Source: Paenibacillus phytohabitans (GTDB taxonomy: Bacteria > Bacillota > Bacilli > Paenibacillales > Paenibacillaceae). Taken from it: a stretch of 64,000 nucleotides of DNA. Both the position numbers and the translations under genes were made by a program. Below, one piece after another: positions 36,457 to 45,171 of the stretch. Location: NCBI RefSeq assembly GCF_013141775.1, contig NZ_WHOB01000017.1, positions 1 to 64,000 on the forward strand, in the 5' to 3' direction. The number at the start of each line of letters is the position of its first letter. Position 1 is the stretch's first letter. The notes under the pieces are model-generated. The model worked only from the letters and a program-made list of their open reading frames with translations. It searched no databases and was not told the DNA's origin.

Positions 36457-37586
36457 AGAAGACGATGATGATCAATGCATATACAGAGTTCAATTTGGGC
36501 GATGATCTGTTCATAAAAGTGTTATGTGAGCGATACCCGGATACCCGGTTTATGCTGATTGCCCCGCAGCAATATAAGCTCGTCTTCAAAGATCTCCACA
36601 ACCTCAAGGTGTATGCCTCGGACTCCGTACTGCTGCGGGGGATCAACTATATTTTCCGCAAACTAAAGCTTCATCCGAACTTCGTGCAGAAGCTGCTGAC
36701 GGATCAGGGCGACGGAACCGTGCATATCGGCGGGTCTATTTTTATGCAAGGTGAGCAGTGGGAAGAATATGTGGCTGGTGCTGAAGCCCTGCGCAATAAA
36801 AGCAAGCCCTACTACCTGATGGGCGCGAACTTCGGTCCGTATAAGGATGAGGCCTATTACCAGCAATATAGGGAAATCTTCCAGAATTATGCCGATGTCT
36901 CTTTCCGGGAGCAATATTCCTATGACCTGTTTAAGGATCTGGACAATGTGCGGCTTGCGCCGGATATTATTTTTCAGCTGAAATACAGCGGCGGTAGAGC
37001 TCCGGCCGTGGAGGGTAAGACCCTTGCCATTTCCGTGATCAAGCCCTCGTCCAAAGCTTTAGACGGTTTTGACAACCTCTATTATGAAAAAATGAAAGAT
37101 GTTGCAATCTATTTCATTCAGCAGGGGTATGACGTGCATTTTATGTCCTTCTGCCAGCATGAAGGGGACCAGGAAGCGATCAGTCTGATCCTGAATCTGA
37201 TTCCTGCGGAGCTTCAGGCCCACACCCACGCCCATCTCTACAAAACAGATATGGATGAGATTCTCGCCGTGCTGTCCGGTGCAAGCTGCATTGTCGCCTC
37301 CAGATTCCATGCGATGATCCTCGGCTGGGTGTTCGGCAAACCGGTGTTTCCCGTGGCTTACAGCAACAAAATGATCAACGTCATGCAGGATGCTTATTTC
37401 GGGGGAGCGTATACGGACTTCGCCCATTTGGCTGAGCTGACACCTGAGCAGGTCTATGAGAGCATGGCTGCGGGTACGCTCGATGTAACGCTGCAGGCGA
37501 ACCAGGCGGAGAAGCATTTCGAGCAATTGGATGCTTATCTGGCACCCGAACCGCTGCTGGAAGGGAGAAGAAGCTATGAAAGCTAA
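36453..37586 (+). CDS. Polysaccharide pyruvyl transferase family protein
   Basis: 377 residues. N-terminal NAYTEFNLGDDLFIKVL is the typical opening of the family (PF04230), followed by HIGGSIFMQGEQW, GANFGPYKD, SFREQYSYDLF and, near the C-terminus, CIVASRFHAMILGWVFGKPVFPVAYSNKM. Family members such as CsaB and EpsO add ketal-linked pyruvate to wall or EPS sugars, giving negative charge. The start overlaps the upstream stop and the 3' end overlaps the flippase gene by 11 bp, showing a tight operon. Confidence 0.9.
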   Translation: MKKTMMINAYTEFNLGDDLFIKVLCERYPDTRFMLIAPQQYKLVFKDLHNLKVYASDSVLLRGINYIFRKLKLHPNFVQKLLTDQGDGTVHIGGSIFMQGEQWEEYVAGAEALRNKSKPYYLMGANFGPYKDEAYYQQYREIFQNYADVSFREQYSYDLFKDLDNVRLAPDIIFQLKYSGGRAPAVEGKTLAISVIKPSSKALDGFDNLYYEKMKDVAIYFIQQGYDVHFMSFCQHEGDQEAISLILNLIPAELQAHTHAHLYKTDMDEILAVLSGASCIVASRFHAMILGWVFGKPVFPVAYSNKMINVMQDAYFGGAYTDFAHLAELTPEQVYESMAAGTLDVTLQANQAEKHFEQLDAYLAPEPLLEGRRSYES

Positions 37587-39114
37587 ACGGAGCATGCTGA
37601 ACCTGGGCTTCGGGCTTACCAGCCAGGTGATTACCATTATCCTCGGTTTCTTCATCCCCCGCCTGATCATGGTTAACTACGGCTCGGAAGCGAACGGGCT
37701 GATTGCCTCGATTGTGCAGATTATCAGTTATTTCGCGCTGCTTGAGGCAGGAGTTGGCGCGGCATCGCTGCAGGCACTCTATAAACCGGTGGCCGGCAAC
37801 GACAGGGGTCACATCAACTCCATTCTGGCCGCTACCTCCAGCTACTACAAAAAAACCGGGATCTACTATTTCATCTCGGTCGTGCTGCTGGCGGTCATCT
37901 ATCCGCTGGTTATTCATTCGGAGATCAGCAGTATCAGCATCGTAGCCATTATCCTGTTCTCCGGCCTCGGCGGAGCGATTAATTATTATTTCCAGGGCAA
38001 ATTCAGGGTCCTCCTGATTGCCGAGGGTAAAAGCTATATTGAGACCTCTATAGTCACGGTAGCGAACATTCTGAACAACGTGGTGCGGATCATCCTGCTG
38101 CTGCAGGGCGTGAACATCATCGCCGTCCAGGCCTCGTTCTTCGTGTTGACCCTGCTGCAGATTGTCGCGTTCTACATTTATGCGAAGCGGCATTACAAAT
38201 GGATGGATCTCAGTATGACGCCGGATTTCGCCGCAATTGGACAAAAGAATTCCGTCATGGTGCATGAGATCTCCTATCTCGTCTTCCGTAACACGGATGT
38301 GCTGATCCTGACGATCTTCACCAACCTGAAGATTGTCAGTATCTACGTGATGTACAACATGATCTTCACCATCGTCGACAACATCGTCCAGACCGTCAAC
38401 GGCAGCGTCAAATCAGCGCTGGGGCAGAGCTATCATGAGGGCAAAGAGGCTTTTGTCAAATTCTATGATGCGTATGAGGTCTATTTCATGGGCCTGATCT
38501 TCTCCATTCTGACCGTGGTCTACATTCTGATTCTACCGTTCATGCGGCTGTACACCGCCGGGGTCAACGATGTGAATTATATTAACTTCTGGCTGCCGAT
38601 TCTGTTCGTGGTGATCAAGCTGCTGACCAATGCCCGCACGTCGTCGAACAACCTGATTACCATTGCCGGACATTTCCGCAACACACAATTCCGTTCGATT
38701 CTGGAGTCGGCGATCAACCTCGGAGCTTCAATTGTCTTCGTAATCTTCTTCGGAATCTACGGTGTACTAATGGGAACTATTGTTGCTCTGCTCTACCGTT
38801 CGATCGATATCGTGGTCTACGCCAGCCGGGTGCTGCTGGAGCGCAGCCCGTGGATCACCTTCCGCAGATGGCTAACGAACGTTGCCGTCTTCGCGGCAAT
38901 TGTGTTCATTACGACCAAGCTGAATCTGAGCATCACCTCCTACACCGGCGTAATCCTCTGGGGCGCGCTGCTGGGTGTGATTATTCTGCCGATCTATTTC
39001 CTGGTGGGTTCTCTGATGGAACGCGAGGTCTTCCTCTACACCTGGAGCTACGCCAAGAAATTCAGAACGAAGCTCAAGCTTAAACGGAAGGTTGCGGCCG
39101 GGCAGACGTTGTAA
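37576..39114 (+). CDS. Polysaccharide flippase (Wzx/EpsK-like)
   Basis: 512 residues from the ATG at 37576 (GGAAGGGAGAAG upstream, inside the previous gene). About 12-14 hydrophobic helices, N-terminal LNLGFGLTSQVITIILGFFIPRLIMVNYGSEANGL typical of MOP-superfamily O-antigen/EPS flippases. It would move lipid-linked repeat units to the outer face. No Wzy-type polymerase is encoded in the visible cluster. A hairpin without T-run follows. Confidence 0.92.
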   Translation: MKAKRSMLNLGFGLTSQVITIILGFFIPRLIMVNYGSEANGLIASIVQIISYFALLEAGVGAASLQALYKPVAGNDRGHINSILAATSSYYKKTGIYYFISVVLLAVIYPLVIHSEISSISIVAIILFSGLGGAINYYFQGKFRVLLIAEGKSYIETSIVTVANILNNVVRIILLLQGVNIIAVQASFFVLTLLQIVAFYIYAKRHYKWMDLSMTPDFAAIGQKNSVMVHEISYLVFRNTDVLILTIFTNLKIVSIYVMYNMIFTIVDNIVQTVNGSVKSALGQSYHEGKEAFVKFYDAYEVYFMGLIFSILTVVYILILPFMRLYTAGVNDVNYINFWLPILFVVIKLLTNARTSSNNLITIAGHFRNTQFRSILESAINLGASIVFVIFFGIYGVLMGTIVALLYRSIDIVVYASRVLLERSPWITFRRWLTNVAVFAAIVFITTKLNLSITSYTGVILWGALLGVIILPIYFLVGSLMEREVFLYTWSYAKKFRTKLKLKRKVAAGQTL

Positions 39115-39115
39115 T

Positions 39116-39150
39116 GCTGGAAATCGGGTAGCACAGATTCCCATTCCAGC
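39116..39150 (+). terminator. Hairpin after flippase gene
   Basis: GCTGGAA (39116-39122) pairs with TTCCAGC (39144-39150), with a GGG/CCC inner extension. There is no T-run, so termination strength is uncertain. Confidence 0.4.
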
Positions 39151-39182
39151 CGCACACAACCTGCCGGAACACCTCCACCAGT

Positions 39183-39375
39183 TTTTTAAGTGGATAAACG
39201 TAGCTTAATTTACCGTTTTTCGCACTTTGTACGTGAATAGTTGGAAAAAAGGCATTTACTTGCTGCCCTCCAGCCCGCTTCCCGCGAAATGTGCATTTTT
39301 AAGTGGAGTTTTTCCAACTAATTTTAGAATGGTCTTCACATTGAGGATAATAAGTGGAGAAAATCCAACTATTTA
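39183..39375. repeat. AAGTGGA / TTGGAAAAA intergenic repeats
   Basis: AAGTGGA occurs at 39188, 39301 and 39352. ATAGTTGGAAAAA (39237-39249) is the inverse of the TTTTTCCAACTA at 39309-39320; a further CCAACTATT lies at 39365. The segments form direct and inverted copies in an AT-rich stretch with no reading frame. Confidence 0.6.
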
Positions 39376-39390
39376 AATTAAGCTGTGATT

Positions 39391-39537
39391 TTCACCAAAC
39401 TTAGCCCTTGCTTCCGAAGTTATTTTGTTCGTAGGATATTCAATGGAGTATAGCTCACAAAATTTAGCCCATGCTTCCGAAGCGAGTTTTATTACGAAGT
39501 GAGCCTGGAAGCATTGCTCCATAAAACTTTTAGGAGG
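39391..39537. repeat. GCTTCCGAAG repeat ending at a ribosome binding site
   Basis: Two degenerate copies, about 63 bp apart (TTAGCCC at 39401 and 39464), each with TGCTTCCGAAG; the second has GCGAGTTTT and ACGAAGTGAG as in the repeats at 47669-47812. The element ends AAAACTTTTAGGAGG, so the last bases form the ribosome binding site of the glycosyltransferase gene at 39545. Confidence 0.7.
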
Positions 39538-39544
39538 ACTGATT

Positions 39545-40864
39545 ATGGATCACCGCGGGGACTTACATGAAGCAGGAATGCATCTGCTGCATCAGCTGAG
39601 TGACGATATTCATCATCCGCCCGCCGGGGGTCTGACCCGTGAAGAGCTGATCCGCCAGGGCAGGAATATCAGCAGCAGCGAGAGTGATGCCGGAATCAAA
39701 GAACATCTGGAGACGCTAATTGGTGTCCTGGATGCCTTTCTGGCAGGCCGGGCTTCAGATGACGCGCTCCAGTATTATGTCAGCACTCAATTCAATATTC
39801 AGATCGATGAGATAATTGGGTTCATGCAGGGGCTTGCCGCCCTCAGCAGCAACGGGCCTGATGCGCAGGAGTCTACACTTAATCTGGACGCCGGTCCCTC
39901 AAGCCATCCGAAGGTCAGTGTAATTATTACTACTTATAATAGAAAAGATTTCCTGCAGCAGGCAGTGAACAGCATTCTGCGGCAGGATTATCCGCATACT
40001 GAAATTATCGTCATTGACGATTGCTCAAGCGACGGTACGCAGGAGATGATGAACGCCATCTTCGGAGCAGAGCCACGCGTCATCTTCATGCAGAATGAGA
40101 CCAACAGCGGCCCCGGCAACAACCGCCGCAGAGCGCTGGCCGCACATGGCGACGGGGAATTCATCCTGTTCCTGGACGATGATGACTATCTCATTGACCG
40201 CAGCTATTTCACCAAAGCGGTGAAGGTACACCGGCTGAATTCGGAGCTGTCTTTTGTCGCCGCAAATGTATTCCTGGAGTATTCCCAGTCGCAGAAGCTC
40301 ACCATCTCCAGTCTGGGGCTGAGTCCCGTCACGGACAAACACGACTATTTCATGAACTTCGAGCGGAAGAACTATCCCAAGCCGGCATCAACCTTAACCG
40401 CCATATTCAAGCGCGAGGCACTGATGAGTATGGATATTCTGAATATGAGTATGGTCAACGATGCTTCTATATACCTGCGTGCGCTGCTGATCGGTGATGC
40501 CGGGTTCATTGATACGCTGGCGGGCGTGTACCGGATTCACGGCAACAATATCACCTTCAATCTCAGCCAGTCGTTCCTGATCGAGAATCTGGAGGAGAAG
40601 CGCAACATCCGCAATATGGCCATCGAGCGCTTCGGCTACAGCAAGGCGGAAATGAATGAGTGGTTCAACCATAACGTCTATGATACGATCTCTTACTACC
40701 TGATGAACTCCGCCAAAAGCCACAGCGACTTCAAGTTCATGTATAGCTGGGCAAGCGACCACTCTCCTCAGGCCTACAATCGATTGAAGCGCCAGTTCCG
40801 CACCAAGCTGATGAAAAAACAGCTGCTCCGCGTTTCCTTCGTACGGGCGCTGATGAACCGTTAA
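39545..40864 (+). CDS. Family 2 glycosyltransferase with N-terminal helical extension
   Basis: 439 residues. Residues 1-120 are an acidic, mostly helical extension with no recognised domain. The GT-A domain starts at about 124 (VSVIITTYNRKDFLQQAVNSIL) with IDDCSSDGT and DDDD at 211-214. It ends in a basic tail. It lies 430 bp after the flippase gene behind a repeat region, so it may have its own promoter. Probably a late transferase of the same polysaccharide. The ATG follows AGGAGG. Confidence 0.88.
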   Translation: MDHRGDLHEAGMHLLHQLSDDIHHPPAGGLTREELIRQGRNISSSESDAGIKEHLETLIGVLDAFLAGRASDDALQYYVSTQFNIQIDEIIGFMQGLAALSSNGPDAQESTLNLDAGPSSHPKVSVIITTYNRKDFLQQAVNSILRQDYPHTEIIVIDDCSSDGTQEMMNAIFGAEPRVIFMQNETNSGPGNNRRRALAAHGDGEFILFLDDDDYLIDRSYFTKAVKVHRLNSELSFVAANVFLEYSQSQKLTISSLGLSPVTDKHDYFMNFERKNYPKPASTLTAIFKREALMSMDILNMSMVNDASIYLRALLIGDAGFIDTLAGVYRIHGNNITFNLSQSFLIENLEEKRNIRNMAIERFGYSKAEMNEWFNHNVYDTISYYLMNSAKSHSDFKFMYSWASDHSPQAYNRLKRQFRTKLMKKQLLRVSFVRALMNR

Positions 40865-40903
40865 CGGGACAGACCGGCTAGATGTACGGTGTAACTCTCC
40901 ACA

Positions 40904-40945
40904 CAAAAAGCAGCTTCCCCCTATAAGGAAGCTGCTTTTTCTTTT
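40904..40945. terminator. Bidirectional terminator
   Basis: AAAAAGCAGCTTCC (40906-40919) pairs with GGAAGCTGCTTTTT (40927-40940), with T-runs on both strands, between convergent genes. Confidence 0.9.
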
Positions 40946-40953
40946 TGCCCGCC

Positions 40954-42045
40954 TTAGATTTCCTGCAGCAGCTTATCCAGCAGCCGGAAGGCTTCTTCCA
41001 GCGCAGGCTTGGACACTCCGCTGTAAAGATCCCCGATGTTCAGCTCATACGAGCATGAAGCTTCTCCTGTTTCTTTCAACCGCGGTGTCAGCCCGATTCC
41101 CGATTCCTTGTACACCTGAATCAATACCGGAGCAAGCTGCTCCCTGGATAACGCGAAATGTACATGGAACATGTTCGAGACCGGCACCTCCGGCAGCGTA
41201 GACACCTTATGGCAGCTGTTGAATAAGGCAGCCAGCTCCTTGGCCTGCTCATAATACCCGGCCATCCGGCCGATCCGCTGCCCGTAATAATACTTAGCCG
41301 TCAGGATATACGGATAGAGACTGATTAGGTCACCGCCATGGCGCCGTTTCCAGATCTTCGACTCCTCCGTGAATTCCCGGCTTCCAGCCAGGATCGCTCC
41401 GGCAATTCCTCCGATGCCTTTGTAGAAGGAAATATATACGCTGTCGAACAACCCGCAGACCTCGGCAGCTGTCTTGCCGTAGTATGGCAGCACTTCGAAC
41501 AGCCGCGCCCCATCCAGATGAAGAATGATCCCCTGCTCCCGGCAATAGGCCGAAATAGCTTCCAGCTCGGCATACTCCGGCAGCTGCCCGCCGATTTCCC
41601 GCTGGGGAAGCTCAATCAGCAGACAAGCAATACCCGCCCCCATATTCTTAACATCATCCAGTGTGATCAGGCGGTCTTTATCTGCCAGCAGCAGCGGCTC
41701 CAGATGATGCAGCTCCTTCAGCCCGTCCTGCTCATGAATCTCCAGGTGGCATAGCGGGTGATAGGCCACTCTTTTGCTGCCTTTGCGGTCACTCCAGATC
41801 CGCAGGGCGATCTGCTGGGCCATCGTGCCGCTGGGGAAGAATACACTGCTTTCCTTGCCGAGCACCCCGGCCATCTCCGCCTGGAAATCCTCTATTACTG
41901 CGCCTGACCCATACAAGTCGGCAGCGAGCTGATCCTCCACTCCGGCCAGCGCTTCCTTCAGCACGGATATCCCTCTTTTGCCATGGCCTGCCAGCTGCAC
42001 TTCTGTCCCGTTAAAAGCTTCCAGTAAAGCATTCTGCTCATTCAT
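40954..42045 (-). CDS. Low-specificity threonine aldolase-like PLP enzyme
   Basis: 363 residues, usual length for the beta-eliminating lyase/threonine aldolase family. The PLP Lys is Lys209 in SFYKGIGG (the usual motif is SLSKGLGAP), Asp178 in LHLDGARLFE contacts the cofactor nitrogen, and PSGTMAQQ (71-78) forms the phosphate loop. It would split L-threonine or related beta-hydroxy amino acids into glycine plus an aldehyde. GGGAG is 12 nt from the ATG, rather far. Monocistronic, divergent from udk. The altered Lys motif may mean a different substrate. Confidence 0.85.
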   Translation of the reverse strand: MNEQNALLEAFNGTEVQLAGHGKRGISVLKEALAGVEDQLAADLYGSGAVIEDFQAEMAGVLGKESSVFFPSGTMAQQIALRIWSDRKGSKRVAYHPLCHLEIHEQDGLKELHHLEPLLLADKDRLITLDDVKNMGAGIACLLIELPQREIGGQLPEYAELEAISAYCREQGIILHLDGARLFEVLPYYGKTAAEVCGLFDSVYISFYKGIGGIAGAILAGSREFTEESKIWKRRHGGDLISLYPYILTAKYYYGQRIGRMAGYYEQAKELAALFNSCHKVSTLPEVPVSNMFHVHFALSREQLAPVLIQVYKESGIGLTPRLKETGEASCSYELNIGDLYSGVSKPALEEAFRLLDKLLQEI

Positions 42046-42237
42046 TCCGCTAATCTGCTCCCTTTAAATATGCTCGATCTGTACGAATACTTGAAATTAT
42101 ATCATTTTCCGCTAAAATACCCGATTTATTTGAAAGTTCACATGATATTCCCCTGATCCAAGGTGAAATAAGTTGACCGCTGTGCTACAATATTGGAATT
42201 GCAAAGGCAATCGCTTAGGGAGGTTTATAAAAACACC

Positions 42238-42867
42238 ATGCTTATTATTGGTATCGCCGGCGGGACCGGTTCCGGCAAAACGACGGTAGCGCGATCCGTT
42301 ATTGACCGTCTTGGATCTGACAAAGTGACGTTCATATCTCAGGATAACTACTATAAAGACCATTCTTACCTCAGCATGGCTGAACGCGGTGCGATCAATT
42401 ACGATCACCCGCTGGCCTTTGATACGGAACTGCTGATTGAACATTTAGATTGTCTGAAAGCCGGACAAGCCGCATTTGCCCCAGTGTATGATTTTACCGT
42501 TCATGCCCGCTCTACCGAGAAGACCGTTCGGCTTGCACCGAACAATATCGTCATTCTTGAAGGGCTTCATGTCCTCTCCGACGAGAAGCTGCGCGAGCAG
42601 CTGAACATTAAGGTATTCGTGGATACCGACCCCGATGTGCGTATCCTTCGCCGGGTACTGCGCGATATCGAGGAACGCGGCCGGACGATCCGTTCGATCC
42701 ACACACAATACCTGACCACAGTTAAGCCGATGCATGAAGCTTTTATTGAGCCGTCCAAGAAATACGCTGACCTGATTATTCCGGAAGGCGGACAGAATGA
42801 AGTAGGTATTCAGCTGCTGTCCGTACTGACCGAGAAGTATCTGTCCGGCGATCATCAGTGGACGTAA
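42238..42867 (+). CDS. udk: Uridine kinase
   Basis: 209 residues from the ATG at 42238. P-loop GGTGSGKTT (8-16), SQDNYYKDHSYL, YDHPLAFDTELLIEHL, the VILEGLHVL segment and VDTDPDVRILRRVLRDIEERGR match the Udk/PRK-family uridine-cytidine kinase. It phosphorylates uridine and cytidine to UMP and CMP in pyrimidine salvage. AGGGAGG lies 14 nt before the ATG, an unusually long spacing. A GC-rich hairpin follows. Confidence 0.95.
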   Translation: MLIIGIAGGTGSGKTTVARSVIDRLGSDKVTFISQDNYYKDHSYLSMAERGAINYDHPLAFDTELLIEHLDCLKAGQAAFAPVYDFTVHARSTEKTVRLAPNNIVILEGLHVLSDEKLREQLNIKVFVDTDPDVRILRRVLRDIEERGRTIRSIHTQYLTTVKPMHEAFIEPSKKYADLIIPEGGQNEVGIQLLSVLTEKYLSGDHQWT

Positions 42868-42901
42868 GCAGAGCAGCAATCTGCCTATACCTTAGTTAAA
42901 T

Positions 42902-42933
42902 GAGAGCCGCCCGGCCAAGCCGGGCGGCTCTTA
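42902..42933 (+). terminator. GC-rich hairpin after udk
   Basis: GAGAGCCGCCCGG pairs with CCGGGCGGCTCTT around a CCAAG-type loop. Only a short T-run follows. The remaining sequence to 43160 shows no gene. Confidence 0.55.
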
Positions 42934-43165
42934 GCTGTGGCCGGGCGGCCGGACGCAGTTACTTTCCCGGAATCACCATCGATTCTTCCATGCGAAGAAT
43001 ATATCACATCACTTCCAGCAGACTTATGAAACATAGTGCTAACAGGCTCAGATTCAATCTTAAAACCCTCCGTATATGTAACCTTACCTTACGCAACATG
43101 CATGATCGCAATGAAATTTCCTGCATTTTTAGCAACACATCCCTTTACGTTGTTATATTTATTGA

Positions 43166-43336
43166 CTGGTAGCGCTTTATTAACGAAATAACTGTTGATT
43201 ATTTCCGTTCCATCCACTATGATTAGTGCAACAGAGCGAACTAAAAGTTAAAGCGGTTAAACTTATTATTTGTTTATTCTATTTGAATTAGCATTAAACG
43301 ACTTTTATTTATCCTTAAAGTTAAAGCGCTTATACT
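43166..43336. promoter_or_regulatory. Three LacI/cre-like operators before the disaccharide operon
   Basis: TAGCGCTTTA near 43170-43179, TTAAAGCGGTTAAA near 43248-43261 (inside a longer imperfect inverted repeat) and TTAAAGCGCTTA at 43321-43332 share the LacI-family core AAnCGnTT. The last overlaps a TATACT -10 (43331-43336), where binding would repress. The LacI-family protein at 46669 is the likely ligand; CcpA could also bind the third site. Confidence 0.65.
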
Positions 43337-43356
43337 TTTAAGAAAGAAAGGCTGGT

Positions 43357-44256
43357 GTGTTCGTGATTAAGAGTGAGAGCCGGCGGCAGACGTTCTACAT
43401 GTATCTGTTCATTTCCCCATGGCTGATTGGCTTCCTTATCTTCGCCCTCTATCCTATCTTGTCGTCGCTGTACTACAGCTTCACCGATTATGACATTATT
43501 CATCCGCCCAAGTTCATCGGGCTCGCCAACTACACGGAGATGTTCCATAACGAGCTGTTCTGGCGGTCCGTAAAAGTCACGCTAAGATATACCTTCATCA
43601 GCGTGCCGGTGCAATTACTGCTCGGTCTCGGGTTCGCCCTGCTGCTGCATCAGACCATTCCCTGGCGCGGCTTCTTCCGGACAGCGATGTATTTCCCGAG
43701 CATGGTCTCCGGCGTTGCGATGTCGCTCCTCTGGTACTGGATTTTCAACCCGCAGATCGGCCTCTTCAACTACATGCTCTCCTGGTTCGGCATCCACGGC
43801 CCGGCCTGGCTGATGAATCCCGATACGGCGCTGTACGCCCTGATCATCATGTCCTTCTGGACAGCAGGCTCCGGCATGATCCTCTTCCTCGCCGGTTTGC
43901 AGGGGGTCCCGGTCAGCCTGATCGAAGTCGCTAACCTTGACGGGGCAGGACGCTTCCGCATTTTCATGAATATTACACTGCCGATGATCTCACCCGTCCT
44001 GCTGTTCCAGCTGATTATGGGTCTGATCGACTCCTTCCAGGTGTTCACGCAAGCCTTCGTCATGACCCAAGGGGGACCTAACTACTCCACCTGGTTCTAC
44101 GTCTACAATCTGTATACCAGTGCCTTCAAGGAATACCGTGCTGGCTACTCTTCAGCCCTTGCCTGGATACTGCTGATTGTCGTCATGCTGTTCACGGCCG
44201 TCATTATGAAGCTGTCTAATCGCTATGTCCACTATGAAGGAGGCAGCCGCCGATGA
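43357..44256 (+). CDS. ABC sugar permease, first subunit
   Basis: 299 residues, GTG start behind AAAGG. Six predicted helices; the EAA-loop region reads EVANLDGAGRFRIFMNITLPMISP (about 190-213), with the second A-position changed relative to the usual EAA. N-terminal MYLFISPWLIGFLIFALYPILSSLYYSFTDYD is typical of UgpA/LacF-type CUT1 subunits. First gene of the disaccharide operon. It overlaps the next gene by 4 bp. Confidence 0.93.
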   Translation: MFVIKSESRRQTFYMYLFISPWLIGFLIFALYPILSSLYYSFTDYDIIHPPKFIGLANYTEMFHNELFWRSVKVTLRYTFISVPVQLLLGLGFALLLHQTIPWRGFFRTAMYFPSMVSGVAMSLLWYWIFNPQIGLFNYMLSWFGIHGPAWLMNPDTALYALIIMSFWTAGSGMILFLAGLQGVPVSLIEVANLDGAGRFRIFMNITLPMISPVLLFQLIMGLIDSFQVFTQAFVMTQGGPNYSTWFYVYNLYTSAFKEYRAGYSSALAWILLIVVMLFTAVIMKLSNRYVHYEGGSRR

Positions 44257-45131
44257 GTACCGTTAAGGCCGCGAGCCCGCTTAGCCCGCCTTCCCGGCTG
44301 CGCCGGAGAGTTGATCCCGTTAAAGTCGCCAGCTTCATCACACTGATAATCACTACATTCCTCATGCTGCTGCCGCTGTTCTTCATGGTCTCCACCTCGC
44401 TGAAGTCGAAACGGGAAATGCTGAAGTTTCCGCCGACTTTTCTGCCGGAGAGCTGGGCCTGGAGCAATTATACCGATATTTTTGAGACTCTCCAGTTCGG
44501 CACACTGTACAAGAACAGCCTGATAATCGCCGGCCTCTCCGTCTTCGGCACCCTGCTCTCTTCGGCGCTGGTCGCTTACGGGTTCGCCAGATACCGGGGG
44601 CGCGGCAACAACTTCTGGTTCATCCTGCTGCTGAGCACGATGATGCTGCCTTATCCGGCCATTATGATTCCGCAGTTCGTGCTGTTCTCCAAAATGCAGT
44701 GGATCGACACCTTCCTGCCGCTGATCGTGCCCGCCTTCTTCGGCTCGGCGTATAACATCTTCCTGCTGCGGCAGTTCTTCTCTACACTGCCCGAGGAATT
44801 GTTCGACGCCGGACGGATCGACGGCTGCGGCGAGCTGCGGATGTGGCGGACCATCGCGCTTCCGCTGTCTGCACCGGCGCTGGCGACCGTTGCAATCTTT
44901 GCTTTTATCTATAGCTGGAATGATCTGCTGACCCCTGTGCTCTACTTAAGCTCGTCGGACAAATTCACGCTTCCGGTCGGCATGGCCTCGCTCACCTCAT
45001 CACGTTTCCGCATTCCGCCATGGCATCTGCTGATGGTTGCCTCGGTCCTGGCTATGGTTCCGATCGTCACTCTGTTCGCTATCGCCCAGAAGCAGTTTGT
45101 GGAGGGCATTGTGCTGACAGGCATTAAGTAA
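44253..45131 (+). CDS. ABC sugar permease, second subunit
   Basis: 292 residues, ATG within the stop of the previous gene (ATGA). Basic N-terminal tail, six predicted helices, docking loop DAGRIDGCGELRMWRTIALPLSAP (about 188-211), ending VEGIVLTGIK. UgpE/LacG-like. It forms a heterodimeric channel with the 43357 product; the ATPase is encoded elsewhere. Confidence 0.93.
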   Translation: MSTVKAASPLSPPSRLRRRVDPVKVASFITLIITTFLMLLPLFFMVSTSLKSKREMLKFPPTFLPESWAWSNYTDIFETLQFGTLYKNSLIIAGLSVFGTLLSSALVAYGFARYRGRGNNFWFILLLSTMMLPYPAIMIPQFVLFSKMQWIDTFLPLIVPAFFGSAYNIFLLRQFFSTLPEELFDAGRIDGCGELRMWRTIALPLSAPALATVAIFAFIYSWNDLLTPVLYLSSSDKFTLPVGMASLTSSRFRIPPWHLLMVASVLAMVPIVTLFAIAQKQFVEGIVLTGIK

Positions 45132-45171
45132 TCCGGGTCCACAATACTTGAAATCATGGAGGGATTGGACA

